Below are positions 37,740-49,499 of a stretch of DNA of 64,000 nt, one piece after another. The first letter of the stretch is position 1. Every line of letters starts with the position of its first letter. The position numbers and the translations under genes are program-made. The stretch comes from Anseranas semipalmata (lineage: Eukaryota > Chordata > Aves > Anseriformes > Anseranatidae): contig VXAA01002998.1 in the NCBI GenBank assembly GCA_013399115.1, forward strand, positions 62,001 to 126,000. Direction: 5' to 3'. The notes below the pieces were generated by a model. The model searched no databases and was not told the origin of the DNA. It saw only the letters and a list, made by a program, of their open reading frames with translations.

Positions 37740-39925
37740 TCAGGGCTAAGACCTCATCAGCATCCCAGAGATGCAGTACGATAGCTCACACATCTGCAGT
37801 GATGACATGGATGGATTTTTAGGACAAGCTTTTTAGGAAGAACAGTCTGGGAAGGCAAGGACAGAGAGCTGTCTTTCATGTGAGAGGGGAGCAGAAAGAT
37901 GTGGAGCTCTGCCTAGGGATGGATGATGAGCCAGGTGAGAGTTCATGGATCTGGGTTAGAGGGCAGAATAATGTAGCAACATTGTGGTAGGTGTCTGCTG
38001 CAGGTTATCTGATCAGGAAGAAATAGATGAGGCCTTCAGACAACTGCTGGACCTCATATTTACAAAAAAGGAAGAACCAGTCAGGGATGGGAAGACTAGG
38101 GGCAGCCTTGGCTGCAGTGATCATGAGGTAGTGGAGTTCAGGATCCTTAGCAGGAGTAGTAAGGCAAATAGCAGGATCACAACCCTGGACTTCAAGAGAG
38201 CAGACTTTGGCCTTTTCAGCACCTGCTTGGAAGAATCCCATGGATACAGCTTGGAGAAAAAGGGGTCCAAGAGAGCTGGATGATTTTCAAAGATCATGTT
38301 CTCCAAGCCCAAGTGTAGCCCACTCAATTCAAGCAAAAGAGGTAGCAGGAGGCCTGCATGGATGCACAAGGAGGTACTGACAAACACATAAAGAGGAAGC
38401 ATAAAAGGGGTGGAAGCAGGATCAGGTGACCCAGGAGTAATATCGAGATGCTGTCCAAGCACACAGGGATGGGGTTAGGAAAGCCAAAGCTAACCTGAAA
38501 TTGAATCTGGTGAGGCTACTGATATACAAGCATATCAGTAACAGAAGTTGGGCCTGCTACTCAGTGATGCTGGGGACCTGATGGCCCAACTCCATCAGGA
38601 AGGCACAAGAAAGGCAAGAAGGGCAAGAAAGAGGATCCACAGAACTACAGGCCAATCAGCTTCACCTTGATCCCAGGGAAGATGATGGTACAAATAATCC
38701 TGGAAACCATTTCCAAATACATGAAAGAGAAGAAAGTGATTGGAGTAGTCAGTATGGGGTTATGAAAGAAAAATAATGTCTGACAAACCTGATAGCTTTC
38801 TACAGTGAGATAGTGAGGGGGGAGCAGTGGATGTTGTTTATATTCACTTCAATGAGGCTTTCAACATTGTCTCCTATTAACACCATCATAGACAACATGA
38901 TGAAACACATGCTAGATAAGCAGACAGTGAGATGAACTGAAAAGTGGCTGAACTGTCAGCCTAAGAGGGTTGTGATCAGCAGCACGAAGTCCAGCTGAAG
39001 GCCAGTCATTAATGGCGTACCCCAGGTTTTGATACTGGGGTCAATATCGTCTAAGAATGTCAGGAATGGTCTAGGTGATGGAGCAGCAGGCTGCAGATGA
39101 CACAGAACTGCAAGAAGTGGTTGAAACACTAGATGGTTGTGTTGCTATTCAAAGGGACCTCAACAGGTTGGAGAAATCAGTCTGACAGGAACCTCATGAA
39201 GTTCAACAAATGCTGGGGGCCTACCAGCTAGAAAAAAGCTTTGCAGAAAAAGACCTGGGTCCTGGTGACCACCAACCTGAACACAAGCCAAAAGTGAGTC
39301 TCCGTGGCAAAGAAGGCCAATAGCATTCTGGATTGTATTAGGAAAAGCATCACCAGCGTGTTGACAGAGGTGATCCTTCCTCTCCAATCAGTACTGGTGA
39401 GATATGTCTGGAGTGCTGGGTCCAGTTCTGGTCTTCCCAGTTCAAGACAGACAAGAACATACTGTAGTGAGTCTCACACAGTGTCACAAAGGTGTTTAAG
39501 GGACTGGAACATCTCTCAAACAGTGGGAGAGATGAGAGCGTGAGAGAGCTGGGACTGCTCGGCCTAGAGAAGGCTGAGGGAGAATCTTATCAATCCTGCT
39601 TCCTCACAGGGCAGTAAAGGAAATGAAGCCAGACTCTCAGCGATATCCAGTGACAGGAAAAGATGTAATGGGCACAAACTGAAATACAGAAAAGTTCACC
39701 TAAACATAAGAAAACACCTTTTTACTGTGAGTGTGGTCAAACACTGGAACAGGTTGCCCAGAGAGGCTGTGGAATCTCCATCCCTGGAGGTATTAAAAAC
39801 CCAGCTGAACAACATAACAAAGTAACCTGCTCCAGCTGACACTGCTTTGAGCAGGGGGGTCGGACTAGATGATCTTCAGAGGTACCTTCCTACCTCAGCC
39901 ATCCCACGATGCTGTGATCCCACTA
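37740..39925 (+). repeat. CR1 LINE, 5'-truncated, about 2.2 kb, decayed ORF2
   Basis: This is the longest single transposon copy in the window. At the left, 37920-38280 resembles the end of the endonuclease and the linker, with residues like QLLDLIF, LGCSDHEVVEF and ITTLDFKRADF. RT follows: a segment near 38640 reads NYRPISF, the motif A region at 38830-38874 reads DVVYIHFNEAF, and the catalytic-site region at 39090-39110 reads AADDTEL. The ORF2 end and 3' flank follow, finishing near 'cggactagatgatcttcaga' and 'gctgtgatcc'. In motif A the expected catalytic aspartate appears as histidine. Multiple stops and frameshifts are present, so the copy is dead. The 5' part, including ORF1, is absent, as usual for CR1. 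Confidence 0.85.
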
Positions 39926-42062
39926 CCAGACCACTGTATTCATTTACTTGAGGCATATACAAAATGCAAATAGTTTCACTCATTACGGGCCAAGTTATCA
40001 CTTTCACAAGGGCAGTAACTATTGAAAACAAAAGATGTCACCCCAAGGGCACTGTACTAGCCTTCCACATTATAAAAAAATCTCAATCCTGTTCAGATTT
40101 CAGCTTGAATTGCTCCAAAGTAGCATTATTAAAACCAAAATACTTCTCAATGGACTATTCTTTTGACTTGTCCCATTCTCATGATCTTTTCGGAAATTAA
40201 TAGCCTTCATTTAACCTTGACTGCACAAGAGAATTGCTCTCTCTGAAGCTGAACTGTTGAAAGCACAAATAGACCAGAGCATCCACTCCAGCCTTGCCGA
40301 ATTGGTTGCAGTTTTGTTCAATGTCTGCACTAGCTCTGCTCTGAGCTGCAGTGACCCATGTGGGCATGGCAGTTTGTGTTTGCACCTGCGAACAACATGT
40401 TCTCTGAGGCTTGGCAAGATCAATAGTTCCCTGAAAGATGGATGAATGAATAACAGCAATTTATCTGTAATCAGATTACTTCAATTCAGAGACTGACTGG
40501 ATTACTCAATCTACTGAAACACTGTCCACTCTAACTAGCTATTATACATTTCTTAACTCTTTTAAAGAGTAAAATTGAGACAAGCCTTTAGAAAGCTTCT
40601 AACCGGTTTAATAACTTATGGCCAAACATTTAACCCATGAACTAACAGATTTCCAGATGTGAATCCTGAAAGAACACTGCACAAAGGGAGTTTGTTGTTT
40701 CAGTGATTTCTCTTCATCAAGTAGGAGCCATTCTCCAGATTATTCTAACAGAGGATGTTAAAACTAGCACTATGGACCACTGATGGTAGCAAAACATCTC
40801 AGGTACACAGTAAGTGTAAACTGTGTCTCATCAAGAGATGTGAAGTCGACAGAAGCCGACTGAGAGATCACATTGAAGAGAGCATTGAAGAGAGCAAACT
40901 TTTGGGAAAGGTACAAACAGCTCCTGGAGCTCTGCGCAACCAAACCGCTTTGGGCAACCAAACCTTGACTGTGTGCATTGGTGACTACATGTCTGACACT
41001 AAAAGAAAGTCTGTCTCACAGACATCCAAATAAACAAGCCAGTTTATAGGAAGAACAAACAAACAAACAAACAGAAAACTCTGTGTGTGTGTGCATGTGT
41101 AGGACACATGAAAGAGCAAGTGAAAGATTAAATGGCATGGGTGATGGCAGTCAGCTCAGTGAAGTGCAAGCAGATGCAGAGATGTAGTTCCTGTTCTTTA
41201 TGGTACCAAAGAGGTACATAAGATTTAGAGCCATTCATTTAGGCAGAACAGTGAAGCTACTGCACCTGGCTCCCACCTCCTAGGGATCATTCTGAATCAA
41301 TTTAAAATAACCAGAATTTGTAGAAAAACATGTAAAACATCTTCCCCCACACATACAAGTGACTTTCAACCATCTCTTTAATTATGTAGAGTTTATAAAT
41401 CATTGAAGTTCCAATCCTGCCTTCATTGCTGAAAGTCCATAATGAGAAAGGGGTCTATAAAGCTCAGAAAGCTCAGTAAAGACAACAATTTTTCTATGCA
41501 TTTAAGGGTTTTCTTTCAACTGTATCTCAGAGGCGTGTTTCTGCAGAGTTGGGTCAGTGGTGAACAACATGCATTTTCACATTGTCCTGTTAATCTGCCT
41601 ATTTTCTTCCAACTTGGAATGATCAGCTCTATTAAATCCAGAGCTGGAAATTATTATATACCTGGGGCAAAGTGATAACATTGCTAGCTGTTAGCAGAGA
41701 CTTTCTGTAGGGGCTTTGTAATGATATTGACTATCCACCTCAGCTAACATAATTGCACATCTGTAGACATTTTAATACTATTAATGTGGATTAATTGATA
41801 TATCTGTTCACAAAAGTATGATATTTTTAGAACAATAAATAAAATGGAAACAAATATGAAGGAAGACATCTTTGGGTTTCATAAAGTTTTACCAGTGCTG
41901 TAATGCAGCCTTGTTTAAATTACATAGCTGATTCCATCTTTATTCATATACTTGAACATACTTCAGCAATGCCAGGAAACACTTTTCCACCTTAGTGATG
42001 CTCCCAAATTGTGAGTGTCAGGCATTTCACTAAAACTGCCTCCTCCTACAAGTAATCATCCC
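39926..42062. other. Non-coding DNA between two CR1 copies
   Basis: No gene is recognised. The 40190-40470 part is richer in G and C and has overlapping open frames on both strands, none family-like. The stretch 40850-41000 holds two short direct duplications: 'cattgaagagag' twice and 'gcaaccaaacc' twice. Adjacent AAAC and GT microsatellites lie at 41055-41100. Confidence 0.55.
41055..41100. repeat. Compound (AAAC)n and (GT)n microsatellite
   Basis: AAAC units at 41055-41073, then an imperfect GT run at 41082-41100. Confidence 0.9.
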
Positions 42063-42484
42063 CAATGCTGGTGAAGGGACTAGAAAACAATGCATATGAG
42101 GAGCAACTGAGGGAATTGGGTTTGTTTAGTCTGGAGAAGAGGAGGCTGAAGGGAGACCTCATTGCTCTCTACAACTACCTGAAAGGAGGTTGCAGCAAAG
42201 AGGGTGTCAGTCTCTTTTCTCAGGTGACAAGTGATAGGATGTGAGGAAACAGCCTCAAGTTGCGCCAGGGAGGTTTAGATTGGATATGAGGAAGAATTTC
42301 TTCATGGAGAGGGTGGTCAAGCATTGGAATGGGCTGCCTAGGGAAGTGGTGGAGTTGCCATCCTTGAAGGTATTTAAGAGATGTGTGGACATGGTTTAGT
42401 GATGGGACTTGGTAGGTCAGGTTGATGGTTGGACTTGATGATCATGAAGGTCTTTTCCAACCTAAATGATTCTTTGATTCTAAG
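42063..42484 (+). repeat. CR1 LINE 3' end, plus strand
   Basis: A clear CR1 3' fragment of about 420 bases. It encodes in broken frames the ORF2 tail ([28 protein letters not shown], then [29 protein letters not shown]). It then runs through the 3' UTR phrase 'ggttggacttgatgatcat' and 'ccaacctaaatgattctttg' to the terminal ATTCTNTG-like repeat. The copy is 5' truncated. It is less diverged than the CR1 at 37.7 kb and similar in type to the minus-strand copy at 45.8 kb. Confidence 0.92.
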
Positions 42485-42506
42485 ACTCAAAGGTGGTTTG
42501 CTGCCT

Positions 42507-42568
42507 GTCATACACACCAGTGTGTATGACACCACCCTGGTGGTGAATTCTTAAGAATTCAGCCACCA
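42507..42568. other. Cluster of three abutting perfect palindromes
   Basis: Three inverted repeats follow each other with no spacer. At 42507-42530 an 11-base arm GTCATACACAC pairs with GTGTGTATGAC across a 2-base loop. At 42531-42544 ACCACC pairs with GGTGGT across CT. At 42545-42560 lies the perfect 16-base palindrome GAATTCTTAAGAATTC, extending to 18 bases as 42544-42561. With one bulged G at 42562, the last also extends by TGGTGG (42538-42543) pairing with CCACCA (42563-42568). The cluster begins 22 bases after a CR1 3' end. Function is unknown. Confidence 0.95.
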
Positions 42569-44454
42569 CAGACGCATGCAAAATCTGTTTTGAAGCTCCA
42601 AAAGAAATAAAACAATGGAAAACAACTCTTCAAATGCAAATCTTAGGGGGTCTGCTGCTAACATTTAGTTTCAAATTGAGTTTGTGTGTGGTACAAATTC
42701 AGGCCAAAGTTATTAGCCTTTGGACAAGAGCACTCAATGATTGCAGCATTCTCTATTAAGTTTTTCATTTCCCCTCAATCCTGACTTAAAAGATAGGTTC
42801 CTGCATATTTTTCAGTTGGACTTCAGTATAACCTAAGCAGCTTCTGACCTTGCAGAAGCCAAATCACACATGTATGTCTGTGGTCTCACACAGCTTCCAC
42901 AATTGCCTTCCACACAGGACTACAATATTTAGATAGATTCCCTCTCAGCTCTAGACATCATTATTTAAACTTGGGGTTTGAGTCACACCCTGAGCTTAGA
43001 CTTTCACTGTATCCCTTTGCCAGAAACAAGATTTCACAAGCCAGACGCCTGAAAATTACACCTCTGCCCTGCAAAACACCTAAGGAACCTGAGCAGACCT
43101 TTCTGCAAAGCTCCAGTTTTAAGATATTCCATTCAATGCCCGAGCCCCTTGTGACCACAAAGTACTTGATGTAAGACAGAGACATTTTAGAAAGATTACT
43201 AAGCCAATCATTTTTATTTTGCAACAACCAAGTGATGCTGATATAAGACAGACATGTACATGCTACTCCCTTTCTCAGTTTCAATGCATGTCTGTTATAG
43301 ATTCCTGAAAAACAGGATTTTCTTGCCTAGAAAATAGTTAGCTCTTCACAAAAGCCTTGTCTGAATGGGTGATTCTCAAGGCTTGACAGCCTGCTGATTC
43401 AGTGCAACATGAAGACTCAGTGGAGTCTATAGCACGGCACTGGACAGCTCTCCAATCAAAATTAACTTTACTAAACAAAATGGAGGTAACAAATTGAGAT
43501 AGCTGCATATAGATTTGTCTTCTAATCTGTCACAGGTTTAAAAATAAAAGTGGATTCTATTTTGTTTTTCTGTCAGCATATCAGATACAGAATAACATTA
43601 CTGTTAGTAATATGGTGCATTTAATGGGCCTTATTCTTTCTCCTGCACTGCAGCAAACTCCCTTTCTGTTACCTGTGCATGCAGACTCCTAAGCACAGGC
43701 CTCCAGGCAATGCTACCAGGCAAAAAAACAAGGAGCAATACCTCCATAATGCCTCCTTCCTGAGTGATCATCTTCTGAATCAACTCTTGAATTAATATTT
43801 ACCCATACAGCAAAACTACTGACAACCGCAGGTGTCAAGTCTCTGCAGGCCCCACTGGGACAATGTGGGCTCAGGACATGCTGGGGGGAAAGAGATTTGT
43901 CCCAAAGCTCATCAGAGGCTCCAGAACATTTCCTACTGCAATTGGGAAATGCTTGACATGCATTCATTTGACTAGCATTTCACATACCAAACAGTTATTC
44001 ATATTTAGAAAAGAAACAGGTCTTCGAGGAATTTCACACCCCCGGGGCACACCTGTCAGAAGTCCAGAGCAGCGTCACACATCAGTATCAAAGTAGCAGC
44101 TTCTCTGCTAGCTCCTGGGGGTTCAAAGCAGAAGGAATCTAAGCAGGGCAAGTTCTGCTATGCTCAGCAGCTCTCTGCTCAGTGCGCAGAAAAAAAATAG
44201 TCAGGGCCCGGTGACCATATAATACAGGAGAAACTCCAGATTGCATACGAAGTCCATTTGCACCGTAGACACAACATAGACACATTTTGCTCTTTGAATG
44301 TATGTAGGCTAGATGCATCACTGATGGATGTGTAGAACAAGCCAAGAGCTCGCCTGGAATAAACCTTGAGAAGCTACAGTACAAAGTGAATCACAGGTTG
44401 CTAAAACTTAAAGATAAAGCTCAAGATAAAGATAATAATAAAGATGGAAAGAAA
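42569..44454. other. Unique non-coding DNA
   Basis: No gene is recognised. There are short overlapping frames on both strands and no clear repeat. The 44390-44460 end is A-rich with AAGATAA-type units. Confidence 0.55.
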
Positions 44455-45835
44455 GAGGAGCCAAATGATGAAAGAAACAGAGAAGGGTGAAGTGTTCAAT
44501 ACCTCCTGTGCTTCTGTCTTTGCGGAAAATGTTTAGAATGCTTAGCATAATTAGCTTGAGCAAGAAGAGAGAAGCACAGGCAAAAACAGGTATAGAGCTG
44601 GGTATTTAAATGTCAGGTAAATTCAAGTCAGCGGGGCCTACTGAAATTCACCCTAGAGTGCTTAAGGAACTAGCTAGAGCAATTTCCAAACCATTAGTAT
44701 TTATCTTCAAGAACTCATGGAAAATGATGAGTTCCCAAAGGCCTGAGGAAAGACAAATAAGTAACTTTTGAAAGTGGAAAAGAGGAACTTGGGGATTTGT
44801 AGACAAGGTGGCATTGCATTGACACCTGGAAAGATACTGGGACAAATTATTAATAATCAGTTTTTAAGACTTGCAGGCATAATAAACTGAAAAGAAACAG
44901 ACAACACAGATTTGTCAAGAGCAGATCACATAAGACCAAACTCATTAACTTCTTTGATAGAATAACTGGCTTTATGGAGTGTGGAGAAGCTGTAGATGTG
45001 ACATAATTTGACTTTTGTAAGGCTTTTGAGACAGTGTATCATGGCATTCTCCTACAGGAAGCAGGAAAACAGAGTCAGATTAGTCTAAGGCAGGTGCGTT
45101 ATCCTCTGTACTCAAAAAGGTTTGCTATTACTTTGGGAGCACACTTTAAGAGAGGCCTAGCTGTAGCTTGCTTCTGTTTAATAATTTCACTAAAGACTTG
45201 CAAGATGGAATAGAGAACCCAGCTATAAAACCTGTGCTATGGTTGAGACCTAGCTGGTTGAAAGCACCTGGGATGAAAACCTTAAAACAAGTAACAATCC
45301 TGATCAAGTGGAGAAATGGTTTGAAATCAGTAGGATGAAATTTAACACAGACTGCGAAGTGGATTTAGGAAGGAAGAAAGAATGCACAAACATAAAATTT
45401 GCAGTAACTGGCAAAGACTCTGGGCTCTGTAACAGACTCTGGGCTAAGTGAGAGTAAACAACATGCCCCCAAAACAGCAAGTGTCTTTCTGAGATGTACT
45501 AACAGGAGCATTGTGAGTACAACAAGGTCAGTCATTATTCCACTTGATTTGTCTCGGTACAGACACAGCCTTACTGAAGTACTTTGTCCCATTCTCCACC
45601 ACACTTGAGGAAAAAAATGTAAACAAACTGGAAAGATCCCAAAAAGGGTAAAAATAATAAGAGGGTTATAAACATGACTTACCAAGGTAGAAGGAACTGA
45701 TAGAGAAGACTGTGGAAGACCCTACTTAATTTCCTTCACTATAAAAATGTATTATAAACGTGATGGTTATCCATTGTTCTCTGCATTTACCTGTGAAGTT
45801 TAGATTTTTAGCAAGAATTAAAATAGGCTAGATAT
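44455..45835 (+). repeat. Old CR1/L3-type LINE, 5' part, plus strand (split by a younger CR1)
   Basis: Decayed RT-coding sequence of an old CR1 lineage. Near 44625 'tcagcggggcctactgaaat' resembles the linker before RT. The RT motif A region is at 44989-45045, readable as VDVT*FDFCKAFETVYH, with the catalytic aspartate codon present but a stop just before it. Matching phrases continue through 45300-45720. The copy ends in 'aggctagatatg' at 45835, where a minus-strand CR1 begins, and it resumes at 46731. No frame is intact. The left border is uncertain. Confidence 0.7.
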
Positions 45836-46730
45836 GAATCATAGAATCATAGAATCATTAAGGTTGGAAAAGACCTCCAAGATCATCTAGTCCAACCATC
45901 CCCCTACCACCAATACTACCCACTAAACCATGTCCCTAAGCACTACATCCAACCTTTCCTTAAACACCCCCAGGGACAGTGACTCTACCACCTCCCTGGG
46001 CAAACCGTTCCAATGCCTAACCACTCTTTCTGAGAATAAATTTCTCCTAATTTCCAACCTGAACCTCCTGTGGCTTAACTTGAGGCCATTCCCTCTAGTC
46101 CTATTGCTAGTTATCTGTGAGAAGGGGCCAACCCCCAGCTCACCACAACTTCCTTTCAGGTAGTTGTAGAGAGCAATAAGGTCTCCCCTGAGCCTCCTCT
46201 TCTCCAGACTAAACAATTTCCTTCAGATGCTCCTCATAAGACTTCCAGACCCTTCACCAGCTTCGTTGCCATTCTCTGGACACGCTCCAGGGCCTCGATG
46301 TCTTTCTTGTAGTGAGGGGCCCAAAACTGAACACAGTAATCGAGGTGCGGCCTCACCAGAGCTGAGTACAGGGGGATGATCACCTCCCTGGTTCTGCTGG
46401 CCACACTATTCCTGATACAAACCAGGATGCCATTGGCATTCTTGGCCACCTGGGCACACTGCTGGCTCATGTTCAGGTGAGTGTCGACCAACAAACACCC
46501 CCAGATCCTTTTCCTCTGCACAGCTTTCCAGCCACCCTGCCCCAAGCCTGTAGTGATGCATGGGGTTGTTGTGACCAAAGTGCAGGTCCCGGTAGTTAGC
46601 CATGTTGAACATCATCCCATTGGCCTCTGCCCATCGATCCAACCTGTCCAGGTCCCTCTGCAGGGCCTTCCTACCTCCGGTAGATTGACACTTCCCCCTA
46701 ACTTGGTGTCATCTACATTTTTGAGTGTGA
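45836..46730 (-). repeat. Younger CR1 LINE 3' half, minus strand, inserted in an older CR1
   Basis: The 3' terminal repeat lies at the left end ('aatcatagaatcatagaatc'), followed by 'aggttggaaaagacctccaa', so the element runs on the minus strand. ORF2 pieces are readable: a first frame at 46406-46642 (RT C-terminal part, [18 protein letters not shown]), a second at 46234-46578 ([20 protein letters not shown] and [14 protein letters not shown]) and a third at 45923-46216 ([22 protein letters not shown] and [14 protein letters not shown]). The three frames join only through frameshifts, so ORF2 is broken. About 890 bases remain. This copy is much closer to the CR1 consensus than its host element. 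Confidence 0.92.
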
Positions 46731-46917
46731 GGTAGGACTTTGTAATTGTAATGCAAAATAAGTGTTAGAGCATGTTATAGATAGGGAAGTTGTGGAATAT
46801 CTAACACAGATGTTAGATATTAGATGTTAAAATGTTTTAAATATGGATTAGAGAAACATCTGCCAGTGGACATTTAGACAGAGGCTGGCCACTTGAGGTC
46901 CTTACATTTCTGTGTGG
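46731..46917 (+). repeat. Old CR1/L3-type LINE, 3' end, plus strand (continuation)
   Basis: The old element resumes directly after the younger insertion. 'aggactttgtaattgtaatg' corresponds to the usual '...gaaaaactt...' that follows 'agatat'. 'atagggaagttgtggaatat' corresponds to the W..LPREV.E-coding segment. 'ggattagagaaacatctgcc' and 'gaggtccttacatttctgtg' match the 3' flank and end of old CR1. Together with 44455-45835 it forms one interrupted element. Confidence 0.65.
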
Positions 46918-47364
46918 CTGAACCAGGAATCCTGATGAAGCTTGTGCTTGGTATGGGCAAGAACTTCAGTCTCAGGGTATACTCTCATCTCCAAAACATA
47001 GGCACCTTGTTTTCTGGGACTAGGAGCTTGTTAAGAGCTCTACCAAAGTCAGTAGGGAAAAGGATAGTAATAGTTTTTCTGAAACACAAATTCTACTCCT
47101 ATTCCTAGCCCTGCCCATATATTTTTATTTTTCCTGTGGCTATAGGTATAATTTAGTGCAACACAAGCTTCACTCTCCTTCCCCACCTGTGTATTCATCA
47201 TGTGGGGCCTAAATGACTCTAAATTCTTTAAAGCTTTTTGCTGCTTTCTGTGTTACATGAATGCAACCAAAAGTTTATACAATTTTGTAGGAAGTCAATT
47301 GAAGATCACATTTGCATCACCGTTTAAAGGCTGTATTTTCAAATGAAGACCCAAAGGAAGGTTT

Positions 47365-47455
47365 GCAGGCCCAAAAGCTTGTTTCAGTTTTCCAGTTACT
47401 TATTGGTCCAATAAAAGATATTACTTCTTCCCTCAAATTTTGTCTTACCGATGTC
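47365..47455. repeat. Ancient amniote repeat with 'ggtccaataaaagatattac'
   Basis: 'cccaaaagcttgtttc', a variable stretch and 'ttggtccaataaaagatatt', followed by 'cttc.cctcaaattttgtct', closely follow a repeat that recurs in turtle, crocodilian and bird genomes. I recall it as '...cgaaagcttgtctct...ttggtccaataaaagatattacctcacccaccttgtct'. I do not assign a family name. Its low divergence compared with the other ancient repeats here is noteworthy. Confidence 0.6.
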
Positions 47456-49499
47456 CTCTGACAACCTCACCAATAATGCTGAATTTTAATTGTTAATACA
47501 TGCTAAATTACTCTGGCCTCCATAGTTTCAAACATCTAAATGATGCAAAATGAAAAGCTATGCCTTATGCATAATTGCATTGATGTGCTTTGAGGAAAAA
47601 ATATGCCTATGTAGCTCTTTGTATTAGTTGCATCCTTTTCATTAACCACATCAACTACCAAAATTATCATAGTAGACATCCCATTTTTTTCTTACCAGAG
47701 GTCTTAGAAAAACAGTCTTCTGCTACTCCAACAACAGTCTGCCTTTTGCCACTATTCTTTACTCTGTTTGGAAGATCTTTCCATGTTCTAGCCTTTTGTA
47801 GGGTGAGAAGAACCTAGACAAACATTTCTTCATCCACATTCTTAACCTACCTGAAAATCTGATCATTTTTAACCATTTCTTTGCTAATCAAGCTTCTTAT
47901 AGGATTTGCCAGCAAGATACATTTTTCTTCAAGCAGTTGCATCCCTTTCTTATGCTGTTATATCCTCTAAACTGCTGCAACACAGTATTATTGGAAATTG
48001 TTACCATTATGTCTGGGCAATCAACTGCTTATGATTCTCTGGCTGGAAACCAATGCTGTATTCATAAGGGCTGACAGTTAACAATGGTATTTTATTAGAG
48101 GGTAGCTTCAAGGACTGGCAGCATAGTCTGCTGCTGTTATGCAAGATCAGCCTTCTCAATTAAAGCTCTGTTAAATCTAGCAGATTTGCCTCATGTCTGT
48201 CATTTGTGGCTACCACTAAAACATCCTTTCTCTTGTTTTCTGTTGTTATCCATCCATAGATTATAAAGTAAATTCTGCCTTGGAGACAAAACCACATATG
48301 AGCAGCTGAAGACCTCTCTGTTTTCAGTCTGCTCAAAACCAGATTGTTTACTTGATTGACACTTTGTGAATTTTATTAATTACACAGTAGCTGTTCAGTC
48401 CTATTTTTTGAGCTGTGAACCACATTTTTTATTATTTTTCCTAATGTTGTATTTTTCCCTATTGCAAAGAATTATTGTTATCTGTATTTTCTGCTACTGA
48501 TGTGTTTCCTTTTCAGCCTCGTTTTTGATATTTAGCCAACAGCAATGAACCAACACTGGCTCATTTTTGAGTAGAGGTCCTCAGCTGGTATAAATCAGTG
48601 TTACTCCATTGTCAGTCAAAAAAGCTTCAATGTACAGATATTTGAGATTAACTATCTGACTCTATGCAATTACTCGACTTCTTGGTATCTGGAGAGTTTA
48701 CCTCTTGTTTTTAGCATGATGCAATCATTTGTTCCTACCAAACTGTTCTTCACAATCAAAGCTGAATCCATGAGGAACAAATCTAACACGATAGCCACAT
48801 TTACCCTTAATCCAGATCAGCATGAGTAGACTACAGCCACTTTTTCTCATTTTATGTTGCCCTCAGAGTGATGTGGACAAGGAACAAGGGCAGTGCTCTA
48901 ACCAGTGCATCCATCCATCATGACCTCTCCTTTCTTGAGAGGAAACCAGATGACCTCCAGAAAAAAACAAACAAACAAAAAAAAAACCACTGGAAATCCA
49001 TGCCACAAAGTGACAAAACAACAACAACAACAACAAAAAACACTACTATTCTTTGCACTGTATAGCCATTTGCCATTAGCACTGTACTCAACATTTGGGC
49101 TTTGAATACTTCCAGGAAGAAACAAAATGAAAATGATGGAGGTTTTGTTGCCCAGTCCTGAGGAAAGGGCAGTTCAGCAGTAATAATCCAAAACAATTAC
49201 AAGTTACCATCTGGGAGAGCACTTATATAGATAAACCTAATTGAAGCTGCAGGCAAATGCTAGTACATAGCAGGAATTCTGCTTCAACAAAGAACACCAT
49301 TACCTTTGTCAGAAAACCTGCAGGTCATTTAGCATCTCAAGAAACCATAAACTTCCACAAGACTGAGCCATGTGAATCCTGCAGAAATCAGAAACACAGA
49401 GTAAGATATAAAAAGTAGGGAGAGGAACTTTTTTTTCCTCCACTGAAACAGGACTGCAGACTTAGCACATCTTTGGAAGTACTGCTTTGGGAGTGCTTG
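47456..49499. other. Unique non-coding DNA with AAC-rich patch
   Basis: No gene is recognised. A-rich AAAC/AAC simple repeats occupy 48961-48987 and 49015-49041, and frames across them on both strands give K/Q/T- or F/V-rich artefacts. Confidence 0.6.

Noticed and set aside
40960..41000. 'cattggtgact' phrase resembling a retroviral primer-binding region
   Set aside because: Only about seven bases fit and there is no LTR end before it or coding sequence after it. This is too weak to call an endogenous retrovirus.
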